Assembly (NCBI GenBank): GCA_016207415.1
Contig: JACQPT010000200.1
Span: 1-38,934 of the forward strand
Source: Ignavibacteriales bacterium
GTDB taxonomy: Bacteria; Bacteroidota; Ignavibacteria; UBA10030
Reading direction: 5' to 3'
Length of the DNA stretch: 38,934 nucleotides
A program made the position numbers and the translations under genes. The notes under the pieces were generated by a model. That model was not told the DNA's origin. It saw nothing but the letters and a program-made list of their open reading frames with translations, and made no database searches. Shown in pieces: positions 9,172-18,694 of this stretch (positions are counted from its first letter, which is position 1; each line of letters opens with the position of its first letter).

Positions 9172-9200
9172 AATATAACTACGTCGAAAGCGAGAGTCAA
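9172..9200 (-). promoter_or_regulatory. Sigma70-like promoter of the unknown-ybeY-smg-topA operon
   Basis: Minus strand TTGACT-N17-TATATT; predicted +1 near 9165. Confidence 0.75.
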
Positions 9201-9203
9201 GTT

Positions 9204-10103
9204 TCAGATCGTAATAGTCCCGTTTTCGATAGCTGCCTCGCACTCAAACTTATATCCCCTGCTGATAAGTTCTTTCTTACACTTTTTCAGGATCTCATCC
9301 ACCTTCTCATCACTGTGGTTCTGATCGTGATGGAATAAATACAACCTCTTGATATTCGCTTCTGCGGCCACGCGCAAGGTAAAGAGGTAATGGGAATGTC
9401 CCCAACCAACGCGGTCGATGTATTCTTCCGGGGTATACGTTGCATCATGAATAAGAACGTCCGCATCCTGACAGAAATCAAAAATCCGCTGATTCGGATC
9501 ACCGTCATTGGTCGTAAACTTTTCTTTAACGATGGTCTCGAAGTTCGTGAGCGAGGCTGATGCTGCGCGGTCGAACGGCTCATTGTCGCTGACGTACACG
9601 AGTGTTTTTCCGTTGTATTCAAGCCGATACCCCACGGTAAACCCTGGATGATTCACGTACATCATCTTGACATTCGATTCAAAAACCTTCATCTCGCCTT
9701 CTTCACGAATTGGGACAAACTTGATTTTTGCTTTCAAGTCATGCAGTTGAACGGGAAAATAGATTCTGTTCATCTGTTCAGCAATAATTTCACTCAACGA
9801 CTTCTCGGGCCTTTCCGTTCCCACAATGGTCAGCTCGTTGCCCGAAATAAAGGCGGGTTTGAAAAACGGGAAGCCCTGGATGTGGTCCCAATGGGGATGA
9901 GTGATCATCAGGAAAGCTTTTACGGATTCGCCGTTGTTGATAAGAAAGTCGCCAAGATTCCGTATTCCGGTTCCGGCGTCAAAAATAATCAGCTTGTCGT
10001 CATCGAGCCGCAATTCCAGTGAAGGCGTATTCCCCCCGTACCGCACCGTATGTTTTCCCGGTGTAGGGATGGATCCACGGACTCCCCAAAAAGTCAGCTT
10101 CAT
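9204..10103 (-). CDS. MBL-fold metallo-hydrolase
   Basis: 299 aa; FWGVRGSIPTPG..TVRYGGNTPSLEL, THPHWDHIQGFPFF, VLIHDATYTPEEY, WGHSHY. Confidence 0.9.
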   Translation of the reverse strand: MKLTFWGVRGSIPTPGKHTVRYGGNTPSLELRLDDDKLIIFDAGTGIRNLGDFLINNGESVKAFLMITHPHWDHIQGFPFFKPAFISGNELTIVGTERPEKSLSEIIAEQMNRIYFPVQLHDLKAKIKFVPIREEGEMKVFESNVKMMYVNHPGFTVGYRLEYNGKTLVYVSDNEPFDRAASASLTNFETIVKEKFTTNDGDPNQRIFDFCQDADVLIHDATYTPEEYIDRVGWGHSHYLFTLRVAAEANIKRLYLFHHDQNHSDEKVDEILKKCKKELISRGYKFECEAAIENGTITI

Positions 10104-10627
10104 GCGGCCCCCTGAACATCAATAGTCATTTTGTACGCTTTTGCATAATCTACATAATTCACAGCCGATTGCCTGATTTTTTCCTTTTCATCGGGAGTGA
10201 GCGGCCTTTTGATGCGTGCTGGCACTCCGGCCACCAGCATTCCGTCGGGTACTTGAAAATTCTCCAACACCAGAGAACTCGCAGCAATGAGACATTGATT
10301 GCCGATCCGAGCGTTATCTAGGATTATGGCTCCCATTCCAATTAAGCAAAAATCACCTACCGTGCAAGCATGGACAATAGCTTGATGGCCAATGGTGACA
10401 TCCGACCCGATGACGCAAGGGAATCTGTCATGATTGACGTGTAACACGCTGTTATCCTGGATATTCGTTCGTTTCCCAATTCGAATATAATGAACATCTC
10501 CGCGGACGACCACATTGAACCAGACACTACTGTCTTCATCAATCTCCACATCGCCAATAATCCGGGCACCCTTGGCAACAAAAACGGAGCCGTGAACCTT
10601 TGGGAACTTTCCCTGATAGGCAATCAT
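10100..10627 (-). CDS. Gamma carbonic anhydrase family (left-handed beta-helix) protein
   Basis: GARIIGDVEIDEDSSVWFNVVVRGDVHYIRIGKRTNIQDNSVLHV, VTIGHQAIVHACTVGDFCLIGMGA. ORF track start 10648; ATG at 10627 more likely. Confidence 0.9.
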   Translation of the reverse strand: MIAYQGKFPKVHGSVFVAKGARIIGDVEIDEDSSVWFNVVVRGDVHYIRIGKRTNIQDNSVLHVNHDRFPCVIGSDVTIGHQAIVHACTVGDFCLIGMGAIILDNARIGNQCLIAASSLVLENFQVPDGMLVAGVPARIKRPLTPDEKEKIRQSAVNYVDYAKAYKMTIDVQGAA

Positions 10628-10631
10628 TGCT

Positions 10632-11474
10632 CTATCTCTTCTCCACATGTTTGGGCGGTGTCCACCCCATCCGTTTCCAGCTCACGAGTTCCACCTTGAT
10701 GCTACCGAGGATAACGTTCATTCGTGCCACTATCGGGACCCGTGCTTCGTCATCACTGAACCACCCGCTGAATCCTCCTGTCAAACCAAAGACTCCAACA
10801 TAGCCCGCTTTTCCGTCGAACTCAACCACCTCAACAGGATAATTCACTGCATCAATGTCAACATCCGTGCGCGCGTTCATGAAATTGATGAAGGTGTTGA
10901 CCTGCTTATTCTCAATAAACGTTGGGATATTCATTTGGCTTTTTTGTCGGACATTCTTCCGGGCGAGAAAGAACAGAGTGAATCCGTCCTGACACTTCAG
11001 CTTGACCTGCACGGTATCGACAGATTCAGGCTCGCGCTGCCCGGTTAAACGTTTTTTCCCTCTCTCAAACATCACCCGATTGCTGTCGTATTCAAATGTC
11101 AGCCGCCGATACTTAACCTCATTCTTGCTGCTGTCGTCTCCAATCCACTCGTGAGAAAATATTTCGGCGTCCATCTGACTGTAGAACCGGATATGGAGGT
11201 CCACCAGCCACGAAAGGCTGGGATTGGAGTCGATGATGGCTCGTGCAGTGTAAATATTGCGTCCGTTTTTTTCCTCCTTCCCAACGAGTTCTATGCGAAT
11301 GGTCCCAATATTGAAGAAGGAATAGCTCACCTTATATTCAAGAACCTCTCCCACCTGTAGGAAAGGATCGGAAGTGAAGGCGGAGTCGGAGGGAGTTAGG
11401 TGCGGTATCTCCTTTGTTTGTGGCTCTTGACTGAGCAACGCAGCGAAGAACAACGGAAGGTATATGCTGGACAC
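10632..11474 (-). CDS. DUF3108 domain-containing protein
   Basis: 280 aa; signal-like N-terminus, FLQVGEVLEYKVSYSFFNIGTIRIEL...YPVEVVEFDGKAGYVGVFGLTGGFSGWFSDDEARVPIVARMNVILGSIKVELVSW. Confidence 0.8.
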   Translation of the reverse strand: MSSIYLPLFFAALLSQEPQTKEIPHLTPSDSAFTSDPFLQVGEVLEYKVSYSFFNIGTIRIELVGKEEKNGRNIYTARAIIDSNPSLSWLVDLHIRFYSQMDAEIFSHEWIGDDSSKNEVKYRRLTFEYDSNRVMFERGKKRLTGQREPESVDTVQVKLKCQDGFTLFFLARKNVRQKSQMNIPTFIENKQVNTFINFMNARTDVDIDAVNYPVEVVEFDGKAGYVGVFGLTGGFSGWFSDDEARVPIVARMNVILGSIKVELVSWKRMGWTPPKHVEKR

Positions 11475-11507
11475 AGATTTCTTTTGGTCTGTGGCCTTAT
11501 AAATTTC

Positions 11508-13142
11508 TCAATTCAATCTCGCTATTTTCTCTGCCTCAGGGAACAGGGTGAGCGCTTTCTGGAACTGAGGGTCGACATCGAGAGAAGTAACTATTAATCC
11601 TTCAAATCCGAAAAGGGTTCTTGCGATCCATGATTTCAATGCCAGCTTGATGAGCACGAGGTCCTTGCGGTATTCTTCTTCGTTGATACTCACATCTTTC
11701 GAGGAAATGAATTTCCGAAATCCTTCCACGAACTCATCCGAAATTTGGTACTTCTCTTTGAACCTGAGAAGCTGGGTGTATTCTTGTCTTAGTTTGAGGC
11801 CGGGTCCTTCCATGTACGATTTGATGTAATCGTAGAATAAATTGCGCCGGAAAAGCGTGGTATACAGGTCTGTCACATGGGCAAATTTCACGATGTAGTC
11901 GGGTGTAATCCCACCCCCACCCCTCACAGAGCGGCCCGAATTCGTTTTAAACACCGGCCCGAGCGAATCCGCGCCGTTTTTACTTTCGAATTGATGGTCA
12001 ATATTCTCACCTTCTTCTTCCGACCTCTCATATGCCTCGCGTTGGTATTTCTCCTTGTCCTTCCCGTCATAGGGTCTTTGGATCAATCGGCCGCTGGGCG
12101 TGTAATAGCGGGCAATGGTCAAACGAAACGCAGAACCATCACCGAGCTTCCATTGTCGCTGCACAAGCCCCTTACCAAAACTGGGTTCCCCCACGATAAG
12201 CCCGCGATCCCAATCCTGAACCGCCCCCGCGACAATCTCACTCGCGCTGGCCGAAGCGTTATTAATGAGGACAATCAGGGGAGTTTTTTCGTATTCTTCA
12301 CCGGTCTTGGCTGCGTACGATTCCTCAAAATCCGACTTTCGTGCTTTTGTATAGACAATCGTTTTGGGCTTCTCCTTGGTCCCGCCGTCGAGAAACAAGT
12401 CGGACATTCTCACTGCTTCCTCCAAGTATCCGCCGGGATTGTTCCTCAGGTCCAGGATAAGCCTCTTCATGCCCTCGCCTTTCAGTTTCAGGAGTGCTCG
12501 GGATAACTCAGCGTGAGTCTGCTCGTTGAACTTATTGACCCTGACGTATCCGACATCTTTGGTGACCATAACGGAAGCCTCGACACTGTAGAGAGGGATT
12601 TCATCGCGCGTGATCTCGAAATCCAGCTTTTCACTGACACCAGGACGAGCGATAAGCACCTTGACTTTTGTTCCTTTCGGCCCGCGAAGGGTTCTCATCA
12701 CTTTTTGGTCGTCAAAGCCGATGGCGGAACTGTCGTCGATACGGACTATCCTGTCGTTTGACAGGATGCCGAGCCGAGCCGATGGGCCGCCGCCGATTGG
12801 CTCAAGAACCGTTATCGTATCGTTAATGACACGGAACGAAATGCCGATACCTTCGAATTTGCCTCTGAAGTCTTCCGCGACTCTTTCAAACGCTTTGGCC
12901 GGGATGTACACAGAGTGGGGGTCCAGCGTATTCAGCATGCCGTTAATGGCGGCCTCTGTGAGCTTTTGTGCGTCCGTGTTGTCGACATAATACTTCTCTG
13001 TAAAACTCAGGACATCCTGGAATTTTTTCAACTGTTCGTAAATGTTGTCGGCCGAAATCACCTTGTTGATTTCCATACCGGCAAAGAGGCTTACGCTCAC
13101 AAGCGCTGCCACTGTCCAACCTGAGAATTTCTTTTTCATCAT
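11508..13142 (-). CDS. S41 family C-terminal processing peptidase (CtpA-like)
   Basis: PDZ domain, INNASASASEIVAGAVQDWDRGLIVGEPSFGKGLVQ. ORF track start 13196; GGAGGG-preceded ATG at 13142 gives a signal peptide and fits better. Confidence 0.92.
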   Translation of the reverse strand: MMKKKFSGWTVAALVSVSLFAGMEINKVISADNIYEQLKKFQDVLSFTEKYYVDNTDAQKLTEAAINGMLNTLDPHSVYIPAKAFERVAEDFRGKFEGIGISFRVINDTITVLEPIGGGPSARLGILSNDRIVRIDDSSAIGFDDQKVMRTLRGPKGTKVKVLIARPGVSEKLDFEITRDEIPLYSVEASVMVTKDVGYVRVNKFNEQTHAELSRALLKLKGEGMKRLILDLRNNPGGYLEEAVRMSDLFLDGGTKEKPKTIVYTKARKSDFEESYAAKTGEEYEKTPLIVLINNASASASEIVAGAVQDWDRGLIVGEPSFGKGLVQRQWKLGDGSAFRLTIARYYTPSGRLIQRPYDGKDKEKYQREAYERSEEEGENIDHQFESKNGADSLGPVFKTNSGRSVRGGGGITPDYIVKFAHVTDLYTTLFRRNLFYDYIKSYMEGPGLKLRQEYTQLLRFKEKYQISDEFVEGFRKFISSKDVSINEEEYRKDLVLIKLALKSWIARTLFGFEGLIVTSLDVDPQFQKALTLFPEAEKIARLN

Positions 13143-13260
13143 CAATTCCCTCCAAAGACTCACATGGTTTGCCAACTTAACAGACGAGAGGAACATAGAA
13201 GTGGTTCAGATATACCGCAAACACTCAGTAAAATAATACAATTCATTCTAAAAAGAAACA

Positions 13261-15882
13261 TCAGAATTCCACTCGTATTCCAAGACGAATGCGGCGAGGC
13301 TCATAAAAGGCGTTGGGATCCCCTAGTTCACCTCCGATGCGGCTGCTTGAATCCATCCAGCGAACGTTCCGCTTGTTCAACACATTGCTCGCATGCGCAT
13401 ACACCGTGACCGAGTACGGTTGACGATCGCCCAACGTCAGAACTTTCGAGAGCTTCATGTTCATGAAGGCAACGTCGAACATTCTTTTGTTATTCGGTAT
13501 AAAGGCTTTTGTCGAATCCTGAGGACGATAACCGTCACGGGTTGGATAAAACGTATACGGTCGCGCGGTGTTGTAGATGAAAACCAGGTTGGCCTGGATG
13601 TCTCCGACGATCAGGAAGTCCGCATCAATTTTGACGCTGTGCCGTTGATCCCAGCTCAACGGATAGGGTGTTGCTGCCAGCGGAAATCCCCACTGCGCGT
13701 AGTTGAGCGCCTGGTCAACGTATTCGCTGATACCTTCCGTAAGCATGTAGGTGTAGGAGACCGACCCGGTAAGCCTTTCATCCCTTTCCCGACTCAGCAC
13801 GAATTCGAACCCCGAGGAATTCGCCTCAGCATTATTCACGTACGATGCAAACCCAAAATCTCCCGCGTACTTACTGTCGAATGGAATCAGTGTTTTAGTG
13901 TCAATCTGATTGAGGAAACGTTTTCGAAAATACGTGGCAGATGCAACGACATACTCATTGACGCCATGCTTAAACCCAGCCTCCCAGGCGATTGTCCGTT
14001 CCGGCTCGAGGTCGGGGTTCCCCGCCTGAACATTTTTCACTCCCTGGCGCAGCTGGACCGGATTGACTCCTGAATACAAATAATCAAACAGCGGGAACTG
14101 AAAATACTGGCCGAAATTGACAAAGAAGAAACTGCTTGGCCCCACGGGCGCGGCAAAGGAAATCCGCGGGCTCACCTGATGTTTGAAGGTGGCCTTTGCA
14201 GTTCCGCGCATGACCTGCTGATAATCATTTGCACTCGTTGGTATGAACTCAACGATCGGCCGCTCTGCGGTGGGGTCCAGAAAATCCCATCGTACTCCTA
14301 TGCTGAAATTCGACCCGTCTTTGATAAGCTCCACCTTATCCTGAACAAACACACTGCCCGAGCGCGGCCGATAGTCATACGCATTGCTATAGTTCAGCAT
14401 GGGCGCTCCGGGAATCGGTTTGCCAAAATAGGTCGTTTGCGGTTCGTACTTAACAACTTCCGAAAAAATTCTGTATTCGTTGAGTTCCGCACCTATTTTG
14501 AACAGGTGGGACTCAAAGATTTCCGAAGTCAGGTCAGCCTTGAATGTAAGGACGGTTTGACGCGTATCAGCCAGCCAGTTGCGGGTTCCAGCGATAATGT
14601 AGCGCAGGAAGAAATCGTATTCATAGGGCTCCAGAGAAATGTTGTTCACAGAACCCTCTCCGATCCGTGATTGAACCTGAAACCTGCTGACAGTGAAAGT
14701 GTAGAAGGTACTCGGGGAGAGCGTGTGCGAAAGCGTAAGGGCAGCCCTGTATGAGTGGCGCGAGCGGGCGGGTAACCCTGCCAGGTTAAAACGCCAGCTG
14801 AACTCGTAATCGCGCCAATCGACTATAGAATAAATTCCCGCACCGGTCAGCCGCACGGCGGGGGAGACAACGTATTCGACCTTGGCAAAGCCGGAGAATT
14901 CCTGGCTGATGGGAGAAAGGAAGAAATGTTGGAAATCCTGCCACCATCGGGTATCAGTCGTTAAGGCACTGTTTGCTGTAAAATAGTAGAGATCCCCTGG
15001 CACGATCGGACCGCCGGCAGTAGCCTCGATTTCCGTTGTCCGGTTCTCCTGTTGATACCAACGTTCCGGAAGCCAGTTATCCCGTTCATAGCGAACTCCG
15101 ATCCGGTGATGTTCTCCGCCGCTCTTCGTTATGACATTAACGACGCCTGACATAGCGTTCCCGTATTCCGCTTCAAAGCCGCCTGTATGAATCGAAATGC
15201 CGGTAATGGAGCTTTTCGGGAGAGTGGCGCCCAACCCTCCTCCGATCACATCTTGGACGGGCAACCCATCCACCAGGAAAATGATCTCCGTGGTTTTTCC
15301 TCCGCGGACATTCCCTTCCATGGTCGTACCGGGTTGAAGCAAGAGTATTTCTTGGAATTTCGATACCGGCAACTTCTCGATCTTGAGTTCACCCACGGAA
15401 AAAACGGTCGCAGCCTGGTCCTTTTGAATGAGTGGCCTTTGTGCGCGCACTTCAATGGCTTCGGTCTCAATGGCAGCTTCTTCGAGCTCCACGTCCAACC
15501 GTGTCCGCAAATCTGGCAAGATGGTCACACTCTTCATGATCACGGTTTTGTATCCGATGATGCGAAACCGAATATCGTACACGCCGGCCCGAATATTTCC
15601 GATTTTGTATTGTCCCTCTGCGTCCGTGACTGCGCCCAAGCCAGCTCCGACCACAACAACGTTGACAGCAATCAGCGGTTGGCCGGTTTGTTTGTCAACA
15701 ACCTTGCCTTCGAGGATGCCAGTTGTGCCACGCATACCAAACAGTGATGAGGAGAAAAACACAAGCAAGAAAAAGATTCTGCTTGCCCTATGTGACAGTT
15801 CTTGAATCAACCATAATCTCCTGTCCTTCTCTTGATCAAAGCAGCAAAATCGACTCATCTGTTCCTCAGTAGGTTCACTCAA
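13261..15882 (-). CDS. TonB-dependent receptor with N-terminal carboxypeptidase-regulatory-like domain
   Basis: 873 aa; GILEGKVVDKQTGQPLIAVNVVVVGAGLGAVTDAEGQYKIGNIRAGVYDIRFRIIGY, plug region IIFLVDGLPVQD...GGFEAEYGNAMSGVVNVITKSGG, beta-barrel. TTG at 15882 or ATG at 15858. Confidence 0.9.
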   Translation of the reverse strand: MSEPTEEQMSRFCCFDQEKDRRLWLIQELSHRASRIFFLLVFFSSSLFGMRGTTGILEGKVVDKQTGQPLIAVNVVVVGAGLGAVTDAEGQYKIGNIRAGVYDIRFRIIGYKTVIMKSVTILPDLRTRLDVELEEAAIETEAIEVRAQRPLIQKDQAATVFSVGELKIEKLPVSKFQEILLLQPGTTMEGNVRGGKTTEIIFLVDGLPVQDVIGGGLGATLPKSSITGISIHTGGFEAEYGNAMSGVVNVITKSGGEHHRIGVRYERDNWLPERWYQQENRTTEIEATAGGPIVPGDLYYFTANSALTTDTRWWQDFQHFFLSPISQEFSGFAKVEYVVSPAVRLTGAGIYSIVDWRDYEFSWRFNLAGLPARSRHSYRAALTLSHTLSPSTFYTFTVSRFQVQSRIGEGSVNNISLEPYEYDFFLRYIIAGTRNWLADTRQTVLTFKADLTSEIFESHLFKIGAELNEYRIFSEVVKYEPQTTYFGKPIPGAPMLNYSNAYDYRPRSGSVFVQDKVELIKDGSNFSIGVRWDFLDPTAERPIVEFIPTSANDYQQVMRGTAKATFKHQVSPRISFAAPVGPSSFFFVNFGQYFQFPLFDYLYSGVNPVQLRQGVKNVQAGNPDLEPERTIAWEAGFKHGVNEYVVASATYFRKRFLNQIDTKTLIPFDSKYAGDFGFASYVNNAEANSSGFEFVLSRERDERLTGSVSYTYMLTEGISEYVDQALNYAQWGFPLAATPYPLSWDQRHSVKIDADFLIVGDIQANLVFIYNTARPYTFYPTRDGYRPQDSTKAFIPNNKRMFDVAFMNMKLSKVLTLGDRQPYSVTVYAHASNVLNKRNVRWMDSSSRIGGELGDPNAFYEPRRIRLGIRVEF

Positions 15883-16510
15883 TACAACCGCTTATGGGCG
15901 GGCAACAACTTGTGTTTACCCATTTATCCACGTAACAGAGTCTAAGGTTTCTTGCAAGTGCTTGAGCCATACCCACTTTTTCATAGATAGTGATCTCGCC
16001 ATCTAACGAGAACTCCTCAGGGCTAGAGATTCTACGGTCCTCACCCAAACATATGGGATGATCCTCTGCCAGACAAGAGGGGTCGGAAGAATACGCAAAA
16101 ACATGTTCACGCAGATCGACGCCGTTATCATCCACGAAGTCCCATGAAACCATGAATTTGACAGAATCCTCAGGATCTAGCCTTAAAATCCGACTGCTCG
16201 CGTTATAACTTCGCGCATATATCAAATTAGCTGAAGTCAAGGAAAACGTCTTTCGAATTGCGGTGTTTCTCACAAGAATAACATCGATCTTACCTTGAAG
16301 CACAGCCGCCCCTTCGAGTGTTTCGTCATAAGTGTTCTTCACGGAGAGAAAAAGTTTCAGAGAGTTTTCGCTAGACGATAAAACGTACTCACCACTCACC
16401 TTCGCCGAGAGCACATCTCGGGGATCTCTATAAACCGGAAGTTCGCCCTCGCAATTCCATGCAGTGACCCACGCCACAAATACAGTCGCATGAATCCGAA
16501 TAACCTTCAT
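15875..16510 (-). CDS. Exported Cys-containing protein of unknown function (paralog B)
   Basis: 211 aa; N-terminal export signal, CEGELPVYRDPRDVL, ends CCPPISGC; visibly paralogous to 16507-17112. Confidence 0.8.
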   Translation of the reverse strand: MKVIRIHATVFVAWVTAWNCEGELPVYRDPRDVLSAKVSGEYVLSSSENSLKLFLSVKNTYDETLEGAAVLQGKIDVILVRNTAIRKTFSLTSANLIYARSYNASSRILRLDPEDSVKFMVSWDFVDDNGVDLREHVFAYSSDPSCLAEDHPICLGEDRRISSPEEFSLDGEITIYEKVGMAQALARNLRLCYVDKWVNTSCCPPISGCIE

Positions 16511-17112
16511 TGCGAACAGGGCCCAACAGGCGGACAGAAGTTCGGTGCAACGTAGGCATTAACGTGGCAGACGAGAATCTGCTTCAGCCTTGGACGAACA
16601 CTCTTGAGCCGGTCAAAAACTTTGAGTTCACCGCTCAAAGAAAACAATTCCGGAAGTGCTATGCGCCGGTTGGAACAGGCCGGATCATTCTGATAGTGAA
16701 AAAAGTCGAGTGTCAGGTTTGTTCCGTTGTCATCAACAAAATTCCAAATCGTTTCCATTTTCACAGAATCACCAGGATCGATCGTGAGAATGCGGGTTGC
16801 GGCGTTATAACTTCGAGCGTAAATGATGTTTGACTCCGTTAGAGTAAAAGTGCGTCGTATATTGGGGTCGCGCCCAGATGTTACGACGAGTTGCCCACCA
16901 ATGGTTGCTGAGCCCTGCAACGTTTCGTCGAAAGTGTTTTCTACAACCACGTAGATCCTAAGTGTGTTCGTGCTTACGGAAAGAGCGTAAAAACTATCCC
17001 AATGTCCTCTCAGGACATCGGAAGGGTCGCTGTAAGGCGGTAACTCCCCATCGCAAGAGAACGCAAAAAATAAGAACGACATTGCGGAGATCAACAGGTA
17101 TCTGAGCGCCAT
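16507..17112 (-). CDS. Exported Cys-containing protein of unknown function (paralog A), possible lipoprotein
   Basis: 201 aa; MALRYLLISAMSFLFFAFSC-DGELPPYSDPSDVL..., ends CPPVGPC; 4-nt overlap with the downstream paralog. Confidence 0.8.
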   Translation of the reverse strand: MALRYLLISAMSFLFFAFSCDGELPPYSDPSDVLRGHWDSFYALSVSTNTLRIYVVVENTFDETLQGSATIGGQLVVTSGRDPNIRRTFTLTESNIIYARSYNAATRILTIDPGDSVKMETIWNFVDDNGTNLTLDFFHYQNDPACSNRRIALPELFSLSGELKVFDRLKSVRPRLKQILVCHVNAYVAPNFCPPVGPCSQ

Positions 17113-17122
17113 ATTGACTCAT

Positions 17123-18661
17123 CTACTTCTCTGGTTTCATCTGCGGAAACAATATGACATCGCGGATTGAATCTTTCCTGGCCATCAACATTGTCAGGCG
17201 GTCGATGCCGATGCCTAAACCGGCGGTTGGCGGCATGCCGTACTCGAGGGCGCGAAGGAAATCTTCGTCGAGCAGCTGTGCCTCCTCGTTTCCCAGGGCG
17301 CGCAGTTTCATTTGCTCTTCGAACCGCGCTCGCTGATCGATTGGGTCATTGAGCTCGCTGAACGCGTTGCAGATTTCCTGCCCGTTGGCAAAACCCTCAA
17401 AACGCTCCACAAGGCCCGGCTCAGAACGATGCTTCTTCGCAAGCGGAGACATCTCAAGAGGATAATCCGTAACAAACGTAGGCTGAATGAGCCGTGGCTG
17501 GACTTTCTTCGCGAAGATCTCATCGATGATTCCACCTGAGGCAAGCCCTGTTTCCATCTCAATGCCGAGTTCCCGGGCCATTCTCCCGAGTTCCGCTTCG
17601 GTTTTCCCCCGAAGGTTTTTACCCGTGTATTCTTCGATGACGCGAAACATCGAAATTCGTTTCCAGGGCGGCGTAAAATTGACTTCGTTTCCTGCGAGGC
17701 TGACAACTGCATTTCCATTGACCTCGAGAGCCACTCGATGAATAAGCTGCTCAACAAGCTCCATCATCCAGATGTAGTCTTTGTATGCCACATACAGCTC
17801 CATCATGGTGAATTCCGGGTTGTGCGCCCTATCCATCCCTTCATTGCGAAAATCTTTCGAAATCTCGTATACACCATCAAACCCCCCGACAATGAGTCTT
17901 TTCAAGTACAACTCGTCCGCGATCCGGAGATAGAGTTCCATGTCCAGGGCTTTGTGATGGGTTTTGAAGGGTTTTGCGAAGGCCCCACCGTACATAGGCT
18001 GCAGCACCGGCGTTTCGACCTCCGTGTATCCTCGGTTGTCGAAGAATGCACGCATCGCTCGCAGAATTTTCGCCCTCTTGACGAAGACCTCGCGAACGTC
18101 GGCGTTGACAACGAGGTCGATGTACCTCTGCCGGTAACGAAGCTCCTTGTCCGAAAACGGGTCAAAGATCGACTTGTTTCCCTGCTCGTCGATTTTTTCC
18201 TTGACGACGGGGAGCGGTCTCAACGATTTTGCCAGCAAAACAAGTTTTCGGGCGTGAACAGAAACCTCCCCCATTTTGGTCCGGAAGACAAAGCCCTTTA
18301 CTCCAACAATGTCGCCAATATCCATCAGGCGAAAAGCCTCGTACTCCAAACCGAGGTCATCTTTCTTTAGATAGATCTGAAGCTTCCCGCGTGAATCCTG
18401 AATGTGGCAGAAAGAGGCTTTGCCCATCCTGCGAAGCGACATAATGCGGCCCGCCACGGAAACGGATTTTTCCGGCGCGCCCTCTTGAAAGGAATCGACG
18501 ACTTCTTTTGAAAACTCCGTCCGTTCAAACACATGGGGGTAGGGTTCAAGGCCGAGCTTTTTCAGCTGTTCAAGCTCTTCCCGCCTTCGCACGATCAATA
18601 CATTCACATCGTCAATTTCATGCTCAAACGGCATCTTCTGTTCTTCTTTCTGCTTCGACAT
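17123..18661 (-). CDS. lysS: Lysine--tRNA ligase (class II)
   Basis: 512 aa; [84 protein letters not shown]. Confidence 0.97.
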   Translation of the reverse strand: MSKQKEEQKMPFEHEIDDVNVLIVRRREELEQLKKLGLEPYPHVFERTEFSKEVVDSFQEGAPEKSVSVAGRIMSLRRMGKASFCHIQDSRGKLQIYLKKDDLGLEYEAFRLMDIGDIVGVKGFVFRTKMGEVSVHARKLVLLAKSLRPLPVVKEKIDEQGNKSIFDPFSDKELRYRQRYIDLVVNADVREVFVKRAKILRAMRAFFDNRGYTEVETPVLQPMYGGAFAKPFKTHHKALDMELYLRIADELYLKRLIVGGFDGVYEISKDFRNEGMDRAHNPEFTMMELYVAYKDYIWMMELVEQLIHRVALEVNGNAVVSLAGNEVNFTPPWKRISMFRVIEEYTGKNLRGKTEAELGRMARELGIEMETGLASGGIIDEIFAKKVQPRLIQPTFVTDYPLEMSPLAKKHRSEPGLVERFEGFANGQEICNAFSELNDPIDQRARFEEQMKLRALGNEEAQLLDEDFLRALEYGMPPTAGLGIGIDRLTMLMARKDSIRDVILFPQMKPEK

Positions 18662-18694
18662 TGTAGGTCACCAAATTCTCAGTGACACGCACTT

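Noticed and set aside
11472-11493. CACAGA...TCTGTG inverted repeat near the DUF3108 start
   Set aside because: Only 6 bp with a 10-nt loop and no U-tract; too weak to call a regulatory element.
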